Shown: in pieces, positions 1-8,173 of the stretch
Layout of the letters: the number at the start of each line of letters is the position of its first letter
Position numbering within the stretch: position 1 is the first letter of the stretch
NCBI RefSeq assembly: GCF_008727775.1
Contig: NZ_CP044232.1
Span: forward strand, 1,550,001-1,614,000
Direction of reading: 5' to 3'
DNA from: Microbacterium lushaniae
GTDB lineage: Bacteria > Actinomycetota > Actinomycetes > Actinomycetales > Microbacteriaceae
DNA length: 64,000 nt
The notes under the pieces: generated by a model
Told to the model about the DNA's origin: nothing
The model's input: only the letters and a program-made list of their open reading frames with translations
Database searches by the model: none
Position numbers and translations under genes: made by a program

Positions 1-867
1 CCCGACGCCAACGCCGTCGCCGAGGTGCTGAAGCCCTTCAAGGGGCATCGCATGGCGAAGGCGGCGCTGGAGACCGCCGTGCTCGACGCCGAACTGCGGG
101 CAGAGGGACGCTCGTTCGCACGGGAGCTCGGATCCGTGCACGACACCGTGCCGTGCGGGGTGTCGGTGGGGATCATGGACTCGGTGCCGCAGCTGCTGGA
201 CGCCGTCGGGGGCTACCTCGACGAGGGCTACGTGCGCATCAAGCTCAAGATCGAACCCGGCTGGGACGTCGATGTCGTCCGGGCGGTGCGCGAACGCTTC
301 GGCGACGAGGTGCTGCTGCAGGTCGACGCCAACACCGCGTACACGCTGCGCGACGCACCCCACCTCGCCAAGCTCGACGCCTTCGACCTGCTCCTGATCG
401 AGCAGCCCCTGGAGGAGGAGGACGTGCTCGGCCACGCCGACCTCGCCAAGCTCGTGAAGACCCCCATCTGCCTGGACGAATCGATCACGTCGGCGCAGAC
501 CGCGGCCGCCGCGATCCGCCTGGGCGCCACGAGCATCATCAACATCAAGCCCGGCCGGGTCGGCGGGTATCTGGAGGCCCGCCGCATCCACGATCTCGCG
601 TCCGCCCACGGCATCCCGGTGTGGTGCGGGGGGATGGTCGAATCAGGCCTCGGCCGCGCGGCGAACATCGCGCTGGCGTCGCTGCCGGGCTTCACGCTCC
701 CCGGTGACGTGTCGGCCAGCGGGCGCTTCTACGCCACCGACATCACCGAGCCCTTCGTCATGCAGGACGGCCACCTCACGGTGCCGACGGGTCCGGGCCT
801 GGGCGTGACGCCGGTGCCGCACATCCTCGACGAGCTGACCACCGCCGTGGAGTGGGTTCCGATCTGA
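1..867 (+). CDS. menC: o-succinylbenzoate synthase / N-succinylamino-acid racemase family enzyme, 5' end outside window
   Basis: This is the C-terminal part of an enolase-superfamily enzyme of the OSBS/NSAR group. Such enzymes dehydrate SHCHC to o-succinylbenzoate in menaquinone synthesis, and some racemise N-acyl amino acids. The reading frame is open from base 1, so the true start lies upstream. Visible catalytic elements, in order, are the KLK lysine pair near nt 241-249, the metal-binding Asp in VDANTAY, Glu in IEQPLEEED and Asp in CLDESI, and the second catalytic lysine in NIKPGRVGG. A barrel-closing glycine-rich WCGGMVESG stretch follows. The enolase-superfamily call is firm. Choosing OSBS over racemase is not possible from this fragment, and no other men gene is in view. 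Confidence 0.85.
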   Translation, partial: PDANAVAEVLKPFKGHRMAKAALETAVLDAELRAEGRSFARELGSVHDTVPCGVSVGIMDSVPQLLDAVGGYLDEGYVRIKLKIEPGWDVDVVRAVRERFGDEVLLQVDANTAYTLRDAPHLAKLDAFDLLLIEQPLEEEDVLGHADLAKLVKTPICLDESITSAQTAAAAIRLGATSIINIKPGRVGGYLEARRIHDLASAHGIPVWCGGMVESGLGRAANIALASLPGFTLPGDVSASGRFYATDITEPFVMQDGHLTVPTGPGLGVTPVPHILDELTTAVEWVPI

Positions 868-884
868 CGGCTATGCTCCCCCTC

Positions 885-2534
885 ATGAGCACGGGCCGCG
901 CGGAGGGCTTGGCGCGGTCGAGTCTGGGTCGCGTCATCGACGACCTCGGCGTCACGCTCCTGGACGTCGCGCACGGCCGCATCGACGCCGAGCTCGACGT
1001 CGGCGGCGTCGTCATCCACGACCCCGCCGACGAGCCGGTCTACCCGCCGGGCGCGATCGTGCTGGGTGTGGGCGTGCGCGGCGGGACCGGGATCACGGCG
1101 CTGCTCGGCGAGCTCGGCGAGCACGCGGTGGCCGCGCTCGTGGTGCGCTCGCCCGTCGAGGTGACCGACGAGGTGCGCGCGGCCTGCGACGCCCACGGGA
1201 TCGCGCTGCTGGGCCTCGCGCGCGGCGCGACGTGGACGCAGCTGGCGGCCCTGCTGCGGTCGCTGCTGGCCGAGGACGACATCGGCGAGACGCACGTGGA
1301 GTCGCTCGGGGGCCTTCCCTCCGGCGACCTCTTCGCCGTCGCCGGTGCCATCGCGTCGCTCCTGGACGCGCCCATCACGATCGAGGATCGCTCCTCGCGC
1401 GTGCTCGCCTTCTCGGGGCGGCAGGAGGAGGCCGACGCGTCGCGCGCGGAGACGATCATCGGCCGCCAGGTGCCCGAGCGATACGCGCGCGTGCTCACCG
1501 AGATGGGCGTGTTCCGCGACCTGTACCGCGACGACCGTCCCGTCGTGGTCGACCCCATCCGACTGGGCGAGGGAGCGACGACCCAGCGCGTCGCGATCGC
1601 CGTGCGAGCCGGGGACGAGGTGCTCGGCTCGATCTGGGCGGCGATGGACGGCCCCCTCACGGCGGAGCGCACGGCGACGCTGCGGGATGCGGCCAAGCTC
1701 GTCGCGCTGCACCTGCTGCGCGTGCGGGCCGGCGCCGACGTGCAGCGGCGGCTGCGCACCGAACTGGTCAGCACGGCGCTGGAGGGCCGCGGCGGCGCGA
1801 GCGATGCGCTCGGGCGCCTCAGCCTCACCGGGCGCCGCGTGTGCGTGATCGCCGCGGCACTGGTGGCCGGGGGACGGGCGGCTGCGCCCGCGGAGCAGCA
1901 GCAGCTCGCCGAGCGGGAGCGATTCACCGACGCCCTCGCCGTGCACCTGTCGGCGGTGCAGCCGGGGGCTGCCGCCGCGCTCGTGGGCGACGTCGTGTAC
2001 GCGATCCTCCCGGCTGCAGGTGAAGAGGCCGAGGAGCGGTCGGTGCGCGTGCTGGAGGAGTTCCTCGAGCGCGTCGGCACCCGCATGCCCGCCGTCGTGG
2101 CCGTGGGGCCGGCATCCGACGACATCGCAGGGCTCGCCCGTTCCCGGGCGTCGGCTCTGCGCGTGCTCCGGGTGCTGCGCGAACAGGCGTCGGCGTCGGC
2201 GGTGCGGCGCCCCGTCGCGCGTGTGGCCGACGTGCAGACCGACTCGCTGCTGCTCGAACTGCGCGACCTCCTCGCCGCCCGCGGTGACCGGCTGAGCGGA
2301 CCGGTGAGCCGGCTCGCCGAACACGACGATCGCGGCGACGGACGTCTCGTGGAGACGCTGCAGGCGTGGCTGGACCACTTCGGGGATGTCGGGGCGGCGG
2401 CTGCGGCATCCTTCGTCCACCCCAACACGTTCCGCTACCGGCTGCGCCGGGCGGCGGAGGTGTCGGGGCTCGACCTCACCGACCGCGACGCGCGGTTCGC
2501 CGCGATGCTGCACCTGCGGATGCTGGGCCGCTGA
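885..2534 (+). CDS. PucR family transcriptional regulator
   Basis: This is a one-component activator of the PucR/CdaR type, about 549 residues. The C-terminus has the typical PucR helix-turn-helix, with key residues in FVHPNTFRYRLRR and the closing RDARFAAMLHLRML. The middle holds a GAF/GGDEF-like sensory region, and the N-terminus resembles the purine-catabolism PucR domain. The ATG at 885 is preferred because TATGCT (872-877) lies exactly 7 nt upstream, the leaderless spacing seen repeatedly in this window. In-frame starts at 852 and 873 are possible, and 852 would overlap the upstream menC-like gene. The target genes are unknown; PucR members often control purine or amino-acid catabolism. 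Confidence 0.85.
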   Translation: MSTGRAEGLARSSLGRVIDDLGVTLLDVAHGRIDAELDVGGVVIHDPADEPVYPPGAIVLGVGVRGGTGITALLGELGEHAVAALVVRSPVEVTDEVRAACDAHGIALLGLARGATWTQLAALLRSLLAEDDIGETHVESLGGLPSGDLFAVAGAIASLLDAPITIEDRSSRVLAFSGRQEEADASRAETIIGRQVPERYARVLTEMGVFRDLYRDDRPVVVDPIRLGEGATTQRVAIAVRAGDEVLGSIWAAMDGPLTAERTATLRDAAKLVALHLLRVRAGADVQRRLRTELVSTALEGRGGASDALGRLSLTGRRVCVIAAALVAGGRAAAPAEQQQLAERERFTDALAVHLSAVQPGAAAALVGDVVYAILPAAGEEAEERSVRVLEEFLERVGTRMPAVVAVGPASDDIAGLARSRASALRVLRVLREQASASAVRRPVARVADVQTDSLLLELRDLLAARGDRLSGPVSRLAEHDDRGDGRLVETLQAWLDHFGDVGAAAAASFVHPNTFRYRLRRAAEVSGLDLTDRDARFAAMLHLRMLGR

Positions 2535-2543
2535 CGCCCCGGG

Positions 2544-3491
2544 TCACGAGACGTGGCGTTCGGCGGCCAGGGCCGCCAGGTGCGCGAGGTCGTCGGCTCC
2601 GAGACCCGGCCAGCCGTGCAGCATCCGGCTCCACGCCACCGGCACGGCGCCGGCTCCGTACACCGCGCCGGCGAGCGAGCCGGCGATGGCGGCGACGGTG
2701 TCGGTGTCGTTGCCGCCGCGCACGGCGCGCTCCAGCGCCTCCACGAGCGATCCCGACCCGGCGACGGCCGACAGCGCCGCCTGGAACGCGCGGACGACCC
2801 ACCCGTTCTCCGCGGCGAAATCACGGGGGTGCGCCCCGGGCGCCATGGCTTCCTCGATCAGCGCCGCCCAGCGGTCGCGGCGCGCAGGTGGCAGCCATGC
2901 CACCTGACCGCGCACGTCGAGCTCCCCGGTGAGGATCGCGTGGCGGATCGCGAGAGACCACAGTGCGCACGCGTCGGCGTTGTCGTCCTCCCAGTGCGTC
3001 AGGCGCGCCACGCGGCCGGCGTCGGCGACCAGCGCCGCGGGGTCGTCGAGGTGACCGAGGGCCACGGGTCCGGTTCGCATGAGCGAGCCGTTGCCGCCGC
3101 TCCGTCCGGCGGCCAGGTGCACGGCCTCGGATGCCGCGAGCGCTTCGCTCTCCGTCGGAGTGGCGCCGAGGCGTCCGAGCACCGCGCGCGTCTGCGCGCC
3201 GACGTCCTTGGCCGTGGCCGCCCATCCGATCCACGCCGTCACGATGCCCGCCAGCACCCGCCCGTCGTCGAGCCGGTCGCCGGCGGCGAGCGCCTGGAGG
3301 ATGGGCACCGCCATGCTCGTGTCGTCGGTCCACTCGCCGATGTCGTGCCCGAACGTGCCCCTCCCGAACTCGACGGGCGTCGCGTCGCTGAGCGCCGGCC
3401 CGAACTCGTACTGCGCGCCCAGCGCGTCACCGGCCGCCGAGGCGACGACGGCACCCACGGCGCGGTCGAGGTGGACGGTGGTCAGGGTCAT
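2544..3491 (-). CDS. ADP-ribosylglycohydrolase family protein
   Basis: A 315-residue DraG/ARH-like hydrolase expected to remove ADP-ribose from proteins or small molecules with two metal ions. The N-terminal metal motif is EWTDDTSM and the C-terminal one is GGNDTDTVAAIAGSLAGA, both in the usual family positions; AAGDALGA near the start is also typical. The start at 3491 (MTLTTVHLD) gives the family length. A longer reading upstream would run into the opposite-strand gene at 3614. It is convergent with the PucR gene, with only 9 bp between the stops. Cytosolic, since no signal or membrane segment is seen. The substrate is unknown and no partner ADP-ribosyltransferase is in the window. Confidence 0.85.
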   Translation of the reverse strand: MTLTTVHLDRAVGAVVASAAGDALGAQYEFGPALSDATPVEFGRGTFGHDIGEWTDDTSMAVPILQALAAGDRLDDGRVLAGIVTAWIGWAATAKDVGAQTRAVLGRLGATPTESEALAASEAVHLAAGRSGGNGSLMRTGPVALGHLDDPAALVADAGRVARLTHWEDDNADACALWSLAIRHAILTGELDVRGQVAWLPPARRDRWAALIEEAMAPGAHPRDFAAENGWVVRAFQAALSAVAGSGSLVEALERAVRGGNDTDTVAAIAGSLAGAVYGAGAVPVAWSRMLHGWPGLGADDLAHLAALAAERHVS

Positions 3492-3613
3492 GGCGGCTCC
3501 CGTTGCGTGGCGGTTCGAGGGGCACTCCGCATCGTACGGCGGCGGCGGGATTTGCGGCCGTTCATCGCGGTCTGGTTCACTGAGCCATCTGTTCGTCAGA
3601 CTTGGGGGAGTCG

Positions 3614-4546
3614 ATGACACGTATTCAGCCTGGCTGGTTTCCTGACCCGTCCGACGGCGCGACGGAGCGCTGGTGGGACGGCACGCAGTGGACGGGGAGC
3701 GTTCGGCCCTCCGGCGCCACTCAGCTGCTTCCACCGCCACCGAGTCGCCCTCGTGACAGTGGGCGGAGGAGAGTCCCGGTGTGGCTCTGGGTGGTGATGG
3801 GCGTGGTGGCGCTGATCCTCGCGGTGGTTCTCTCGCCGATCGTGGCGCTCATGGCGCTCGTCGTCCTGATCACGGGCATCGTCGCGCTGGCCAAAGGCAC
3901 ACCGACGTGGCTGAAGTTCGGTTCGCGGAAAGCAACGATGGCGATCACGGCGGCCGCCGCGCTGGTGTTCTTCGCGACGGGGAGCGTGAGTGCCGCGATC
4001 TATCCGACCTCGACACCGGTCGAAACCTCTCGGGATCGTGCTGCCGCCATCAGCACCCGATCTCCGTCTCCGGAGCCCGCGCACCCGTCGCCGTCTCCCG
4101 TGACGACCACGACCGAGGAGGTCGTGGTCCAGCCGGTCCCGTTCGAACGGACCACGGTCGAAGACGGCAGCATCCCGCGAGGGCAGTCGCAGGTGGCCAC
4201 CGCGGGGCTGAACGGAGAGCGGGTGCTGACGTACCGCGTGACGACCGTGGACGGCAAGGAGACCGCGCGCGAGCTGGTGTCCGACGTCGTCCGGGCCGAA
4301 CCCGTCACCGAGGTCACAGCCGTCGGCACGCTGGATCCACCGCCTGCCCCCGCGCCGGAGCCGGTGGCGCAGGGCTCGGGATGCGATCCGAACTACGCCG
4401 ACGGATGCGTTCCGGTCGCCAGCGACGTGGACTGCGCCGGCGGGAGCGGGAACGGCCCGGCCTACCTGCAGGGCACCGCACGCGTCGTCGGATCGGACGT
4501 CTATGATCTGGATCGGGACGGGGACGGGATCGCCTGCAACAGCTGA
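3614..4546 (+). CDS. DUF2510 - transmembrane - G5 - Excalibur domain surface protein
   Basis: A 310-residue cell-envelope protein of modular build. Residues about 3-35 form a DUF2510 module with the PGWFPDPSDGATERWWDGTQWT signature region. Three hydrophobic segments follow (about 55-120). A G5 domain (about 170-240; VDGKETARELVS) is of the kind implicated in cell-wall or glycan adhesion. The C-terminus is an Excalibur calcium-binding module with four cysteines, ending in DLDRDGDGIACN. ATG 3614 is chosen because GGGGGAG sits just upstream; a TTG at 3602 is the only longer option. It lies just before a secreted-type DUF1524 nuclease gene; Excalibur modules often occur with extracellular nucleases. 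The exact role is unknown. Confidence 0.8.
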   Translation: MTRIQPGWFPDPSDGATERWWDGTQWTGSVRPSGATQLLPPPPSRPRDSGRRRVPVWLWVVMGVVALILAVVLSPIVALMALVVLITGIVALAKGTPTWLKFGSRKATMAITAAAALVFFATGSVSAAIYPTSTPVETSRDRAAAISTRSPSPEPAHPSPSPVTTTTEEVVVQPVPFERTTVEDGSIPRGQSQVATAGLNGERVLTYRVTTVDGKETARELVSDVVRAEPVTEVTAVGTLDPPPAPAPEPVAQGSGCDPNYADGCVPVASDVDCAGGSGNGPAYLQGTARVVGSDVYDLDRDGDGIACNS

Positions 4547-4578
4547 TCCGCCCCAGTACGGCGTGTGTCCGCGTCGTC

Positions 4579-5337
4579 ATGGTGCGAGGGATCGGTAAGA
4601 GCGCAGTGAGTTCGAGCAAGCGTCTGCCGCGCGCCCACCGCCGCGCACGCGGCACCGCCCGGTCGCTGGTCGCGGTCTTCGCGGGCATCGCGGTGTGCCT
4701 GGGGCTGGCGGTCGTCGCACCCCTGTGGTTCGCCGACTCCGCCCCCGGCGCGGCTCCCGCGCCCGTGGCGTCGAGCCGCGACGTCGAGCACGCCCGCGCC
4801 GCACTCACCGGGCTGGAGACGGTGTCGGGACAGTCCATCGCCCGCTATTACCGGGAGTCGTTCGGGACGGCGTGGCACGACCTCGACCGGAACGGATGCG
4901 ACACGCGCAACGACGTGCTGCGGCGTGACCTGCACGACACCGTCCTGAAGGACGGGACGAACGGCTGCAAGGTGCTCGCCGGCGTGCTCGTGGACCCCTA
5001 CACCGGCGAGCGGGTCGAGTTCGTCTCGGGGACGGACACGTCGGTGCTGGTCCAGATCGATCACCTCGTCCCGCTCGCGTGGGCGTGGCGGCACGGCGCG
5101 GAGTTCTGGAGCGATCAGGAGCGGCTGGCGTTCGCGAACGACCCCGACAACCTGCGGGCGACGGCGGGTGCGGTCAATCAGTCGAAGGGAGACTCGGGGC
5201 CGGAGGAGTGGCTGCCGCCGTCCGAGGCGGCGCACTGCGTGTACGTCTCCGACTACGTCGCCGTGCTCGATGAGTGGGACCTCGGTGTCACCGGCGAGGA
5301 GCGCACGGCGCTGGAGCGGGTCCTGGCACGCTGCTGA
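4579..5337 (+). CDS. Membrane-anchored or secreted HNH nuclease, DUF1524 family
   Basis: A 252-residue protein with a basic N-terminus and one hydrophobic segment at about 30-50, consistent with a signal anchor or uncleaved signal. It is followed by a DUF1524 (GmrSD C-terminal-like) HNH nuclease fold. The catalytic core has Asp161-His162 in QIDHLVPLAWAW, then NDPDNL and VNQSKGDSGPEEWLPP, which supply the metal-binding Asn/Lys end of the motif. Two cysteine-bearing stretches (NGCDTRND, NGCKV) are typical of the exported subgroup. The start is ATG 4579; GTG 4606 is an alternative. It probably degrades extracellular DNA, which I infer from family and topology. It could be co-transcribed with the upstream Excalibur protein, 32 bp away. 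Confidence 0.85.
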   Translation: MVRGIGKSAVSSSKRLPRAHRRARGTARSLVAVFAGIAVCLGLAVVAPLWFADSAPGAAPAPVASSRDVEHARAALTGLETVSGQSIARYYRESFGTAWHDLDRNGCDTRNDVLRRDLHDTVLKDGTNGCKVLAGVLVDPYTGERVEFVSGTDTSVLVQIDHLVPLAWAWRHGAEFWSDQERLAFANDPDNLRATAGAVNQSKGDSGPEEWLPPSEAAHCVYVSDYVAVLDEWDLGVTGEERTALERVLARC

Positions 5338-5353
5338 GCGCCGCGCGGCCTGT

Positions 5354-5860
5354 TCACTCCGCGTGGGACGGCGCCGTCCCAGCGGTGCGCCCTTCGGCGT
5401 AGCGGTCCCGCGCCCGGTCGTGGCGCTGGGTCACCGGCACGAGCTCGGTCGCCTTCGGAAGCCCCATCGGCTTCGTCGAGACGTACACGCTCTCGGCGCG
5501 CTCGACGAGGAACGTCTCGTGCCAGATCCCGACGGCGCCCGGGGCCTTCCGCGCCATCCGGTTGAAGCGCGTCCAGGCCGGCCGATGCTCCTGAGTGGGG
5601 GAGGAGGCGTAGTCGTACAGTTTGTCGATCGACGACCAGTACTGCACGACGTACGGCCCGCGGGCACCGAACAGGATGGCGTAGCCGAGCATGCCGGAGT
5701 CGGCCTCGGCAGTGAGCTCGCGCAGCATCCGCGGCATCGCCACGAACGCCGGCAGCCAGAGATCCGGCCGCCACCACCTGTTGATCTCCATGCCGATGTG
5801 GAACACGACGAGCTCGCCCTCGTGGCGATGCGTCATCCGCCCCTGCATGATCCGGGTCAT
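5354..5860 (-). CDS. DUF4188 family protein (dimeric alpha-beta barrel, monooxygenase-like)
   Basis: A 168-residue protein matching the DUF4188 pattern: an N-terminal MTHRHEGELVVFHIGM strand, INRWWRPDLWLPAF, and a central YVVQYWSSIDKLYDYA followed by HETFLV. This family has the ferredoxin-like barrel of antibiotic and haem monooxygenases, but no reaction is established. It is divergent from a MerR-family gene across a 71-bp spacer that holds repeated TATCC/GGATA sites, so it is a likely target of that regulator. The first in-frame ATG is used. Cytosolic; no membrane segment. Confidence 0.8.
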   Translation of the reverse strand: MTRIMQGRMTHRHEGELVVFHIGMEINRWWRPDLWLPAFVAMPRMLRELTAEADSGMLGYAILFGARGPYVVQYWSSIDKLYDYASSPTQEHRPAWTRFNRMARKAPGAVGIWHETFLVERAESVYVSTKPMGLPKATELVPVTQRHDRARDRYAEGRTAGTAPSHAE

Positions 5861-5876
5861 GGCCTGCTCCTGTCCA

Positions 5877-5914
5877 GATAGTTGCGCTATCCAGCTTGGA
5901 TACCGTTACTATCC
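5877..5914. promoter_or_regulatory. MerR-type operator and promoter between DUF4188 and merR genes
   Basis: The spacer contains alternating half-sites. GATAG/CTATC arms lie at 5877-5891, TATCCAGCTTGGATA (6-bp arms) at 5888-5902, and GGATA/TATCC arms at 5898-5914. On the plus strand, TTGCGC (5882-5887) and TACTAT (5907-5912) are 19 bp apart, the long spacing known for MerR-activated promoters, with the palindrome lying between the two hexamers. That places the site to control at least the merR gene. Control of the divergent DUF4188 gene is inferred. Confidence 0.6.
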
Positions 5915-5931
5915 GTGTCAAGAGGTGATGG

Positions 5932-6546
5932 ATGCGAATCTCGGAACTGTCCGCGGCGGCCGGCGTGCCGGTGCCCACGATCAAGTACTACCTGCGCGAG
6001 AAGCTGCTGCCCGAGGGCAATCGCACGTCGGCGACGCAGGCGAGCTACGACGACGCGCACCTCCAGCGGCTCCGCGTCATCAGGGCGCTCATCGAGTCGG
6101 GCGTCAGCATCGCCGAGACGCGCAAGGTGATCGCCGCGCTGGATGCTCCGCCGCCGACTCCGTACGAGCTCCTCGGGGTGGCGCACGCCGCCGTCGCGCC
6201 CGGCGCGGAGGACGGCATCGACACCGCCGAGGCGGAGAAGCTGTTCGCACAGCTGGGCGGCGAGGCGGATCAGTGCGATCCGGCGCAGCTTGCCGGGCTG
6301 GCTCAGGCGCTGCGCAACGTCGAGCGGTCGGGATTCCAGATCCCGCCCGACGTGCTCACTGCGTACGTCGCAGCGGCCCGTCAGATCGCCGAGGCCGAGA
6401 TCGCCGGCATCCCGACCGACTCGCTGGAGTCGGTCGTGCGCTACGTCGTGCTCGGGACGGTGCTGCCGGAGCAAGTGCTGCTCGCGCTGCGGCGCGTGGC
6501 CGAGCAGATCGTGTCGGCCGAGCGGTACGGTCGCGACGCCGGCTGA
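5932..6546 (+). CDS. MerR family transcriptional regulator
   Basis: A 204-residue regulator with the N-terminal MerR winged helix: RISELSAAAGVPVPTIKYYL, then RRALIESGVSI-like helices and a dimerisation helix near residue 65. The C-terminal part (about 75-204) is long and resembles no metal-binding MerR loop; no cysteine cluster is present, so an organic ligand is more likely than a metal ion. Start ATG 5932 follows an AAGAGGTG ribosome-binding site. It probably autoregulates and controls the divergent DUF4188 gene through the TATCC/GGATA sites in the spacer. Confidence 0.85.
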   Translation: MRISELSAAAGVPVPTIKYYLREKLLPEGNRTSATQASYDDAHLQRLRVIRALIESGVSIAETRKVIAALDAPPPTPYELLGVAHAAVAPGAEDGIDTAEAEKLFAQLGGEADQCDPAQLAGLAQALRNVERSGFQIPPDVLTAYVAAARQIAEAEIAGIPTDSLESVVRYVVLGTVLPEQVLLALRRVAEQIVSAERYGRDAG

Positions 6547-6584
6547 TCCCGGTGGTCGAGGGCGGGACGTCGCAGACTCGAGTG

Positions 6585-6600
6585 TCGGAGGTATGTTCTA
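6585..6600 (+). promoter_or_regulatory. LexA-like box upstream of DUF222-HNH gene
   Basis: The sequence TCGGAGGTATGTTCTA agrees with the actinobacterial SOS box (TCGAAC-N4-GTTCGA) at 9 of 12 defined positions. A near-identical 16-mer lies at 14587-14602 before the second DUF222-HNH gene. It overlaps the predicted -10 (TAGTCT, 6599-6604), so binding would block initiation. LexA control is an inference. Confidence 0.4.
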
Positions 6601-6610
6601 GTCTTCAGTC

Positions 6611-7900
6611 ATGGCCACAGAGCGAATCGACCCGCCGGAGACTCCCTCCGTCGGTGTCGGCGCGCTCTGGGATGACGACCCCCGCATGGCACACCCGCTC
6701 GATCCGATCGATCTGGTGACCGAGGTGTCGAGCATGATGTCCGTGTTCGCCGCGCAGCGCTTCGAGCGCGTCGACGCCATGCATCAGGAAGCTCTGACAG
6801 AGCTCACGACGTTCCGCGGGGCCAGCCTCGAGATGATCGAGCGATCGTTGCGCCTGGAACTGGCCGCGGCACTCCAGATCACCGAGCGCGCCGCCGACCG
6901 GATGCTGATCACGGCTGAGGGCCTCGTCGACCGGTACCCCGCGATGCTCGCGTCGCTGCAGGGAGCCCGGACGACGGAGCGCCACGCGGAGGTGTTCGTC
7001 GAGCTCGTCGACACCGTCGAGCCGGAGTTGCGCGAACCCGTCGTCCCCCTCGCGGTCGAGTTGGCGGAGGCGCATCCGCTCGGCACTTTTCACCGTCTGC
7101 TGCGCAAACTCGTCGAAACGGTCCGCGCGGCATCCCTGGAAGAGCGCCATCGGGACGCGGTGGCGGCGCGCCGGGTCGTCATCGAGACGAGCGAAGACGG
7201 CATGGCGTGGCTGCTCGTGCATATGCCGGCCGTCGAGGCGCAGGCCGTGCACAACCGCATCACCGCCATCGCCAAGGTGCTCGGCGCGGAGGATGATGAC
7301 GAGCGAACGCTCGACCAGCTCCGCGCCGATGTCGTGGGTGATCTGCTGGTCGACGGTGTCGTGGCGGCTCACCCCGGAGCCGCCCAGGGAATCCGGGCGA
7401 CCGTCGCGGTGACGGTTCCGGCGCTGGCGCTTCTCAGCGACGAGTTGGCGCAGAAGTGCGAGCCGGCCCTCGTCGAGGGTGTGGGTCCCATCCCCATCGA
7501 GCGGGCGCGGGAGCTGTGCGGTTCGGCCGACGGCTGGATGCGTATCCTCACCCACCCTGAGAACGGAATGGTCCTTTCGGTCGGGCGCAAGAAGTACCAG
7601 CCCCCGAAGGCCCTCCAGCGACTGGTCCGCTGGCGTGCGGGCCGATGTATGGCTCCCGGATGCGGCCTTCCCGCTTCCCGATGTCAGATCGACCATCAGA
7701 CGGCGTGGGAGGACGGCGGGCGGACGGAACTGACGAACCTCGCTCCGCTGTGCCAGGGACATCACACCGTGAAACATCACGGCGGCTGGGTGGTGCGGCA
7801 GCGGGAGGGGAGCAGCGGGGCGATCGAGTGGACGTCCCCTCTGGGTCGGCGTTACGTCGTCGAACCCGAACGCCGGGTGCCGGTCTTCCGCGCCGCATGA
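6611..7900 (+). CDS. DUF222 domain-containing HNH endonuclease (13E12-repeat type)
   Basis: A 429-residue protein with an N-terminal helical DUF222 region (about 30-310) and a C-terminal HNH nuclease module (about 345-400). The HNH part shows CMAPGCGLPASRC, the catalytic QIDHQ and the closing PLCQGHHTVKHH, so the zinc cysteines and active-site histidines are all present. Such genes occur in many copies in actinobacterial genomes, and their biological role is unsettled. The start is ATG 6611, with TAGTCT 6 nt upstream, suggesting a leaderless message. A paralogue with the same plan but an internal deletion lies at 14613-15781. Both share a LexA-like box, so DNA-damage induction is possible. 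Confidence 0.85.
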   Translation: MATERIDPPETPSVGVGALWDDDPRMAHPLDPIDLVTEVSSMMSVFAAQRFERVDAMHQEALTELTTFRGASLEMIERSLRLELAAALQITERAADRMLITAEGLVDRYPAMLASLQGARTTERHAEVFVELVDTVEPELREPVVPLAVELAEAHPLGTFHRLLRKLVETVRAASLEERHRDAVAARRVVIETSEDGMAWLLVHMPAVEAQAVHNRITAIAKVLGAEDDDERTLDQLRADVVGDLLVDGVVAAHPGAAQGIRATVAVTVPALALLSDELAQKCEPALVEGVGPIPIERARELCGSADGWMRILTHPENGMVLSVGRKKYQPPKALQRLVRWRAGRCMAPGCGLPASRCQIDHQTAWEDGGRTELTNLAPLCQGHHTVKHHGGWVVRQREGSSGAIEWTSPLGRRYVVEPERRVPVFRAA

Positions 7901-7952
7901 GATTCCCCGAACCTCGCGGCGCAGGAACATTTCGTCCGTCCCCGGCGTTTGC

Positions 7953-8173
7953 TAGTCTTGAGTGTCACTCGTGTGGCTCGTTCCGCACGTCCAGGCTCCG
8001 GCCTCAGTGACATCGCACGAAAACAATCCGCTTCGCTTCGGCTCACGCCGTCTCGTCTCGGTCGTCGCGCGAACTCGTTCGACGATCGTATGGCTGCGGA
8101 CTGCTTCATCCCTCAACCGGGGGAGAGGCACGAGCAGAAGCCCGACACCAACCCCAATAGGACAACCCACTAC
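7953..8173 (+). promoter_or_regulatory. rpsA promoter and about 210-nt 5' leader
   Basis: TAGTCT at 7953-7958 is the best -10 element before rpsA, giving an untranslated leader of roughly 210 nt, far longer than at most genes here. No open frame with a good ribosome site is seen in it. S1 is known to autoregulate translation in other bacteria, so a structured regulatory leader is plausible but not shown. Confidence 0.45.

Noticed and set aside
5916..5921. Minus-strand TTGACA as -35 for the DUF4188 gene
   Set aside because: No -10 hexamer lies at an acceptable distance downstream on that strand.
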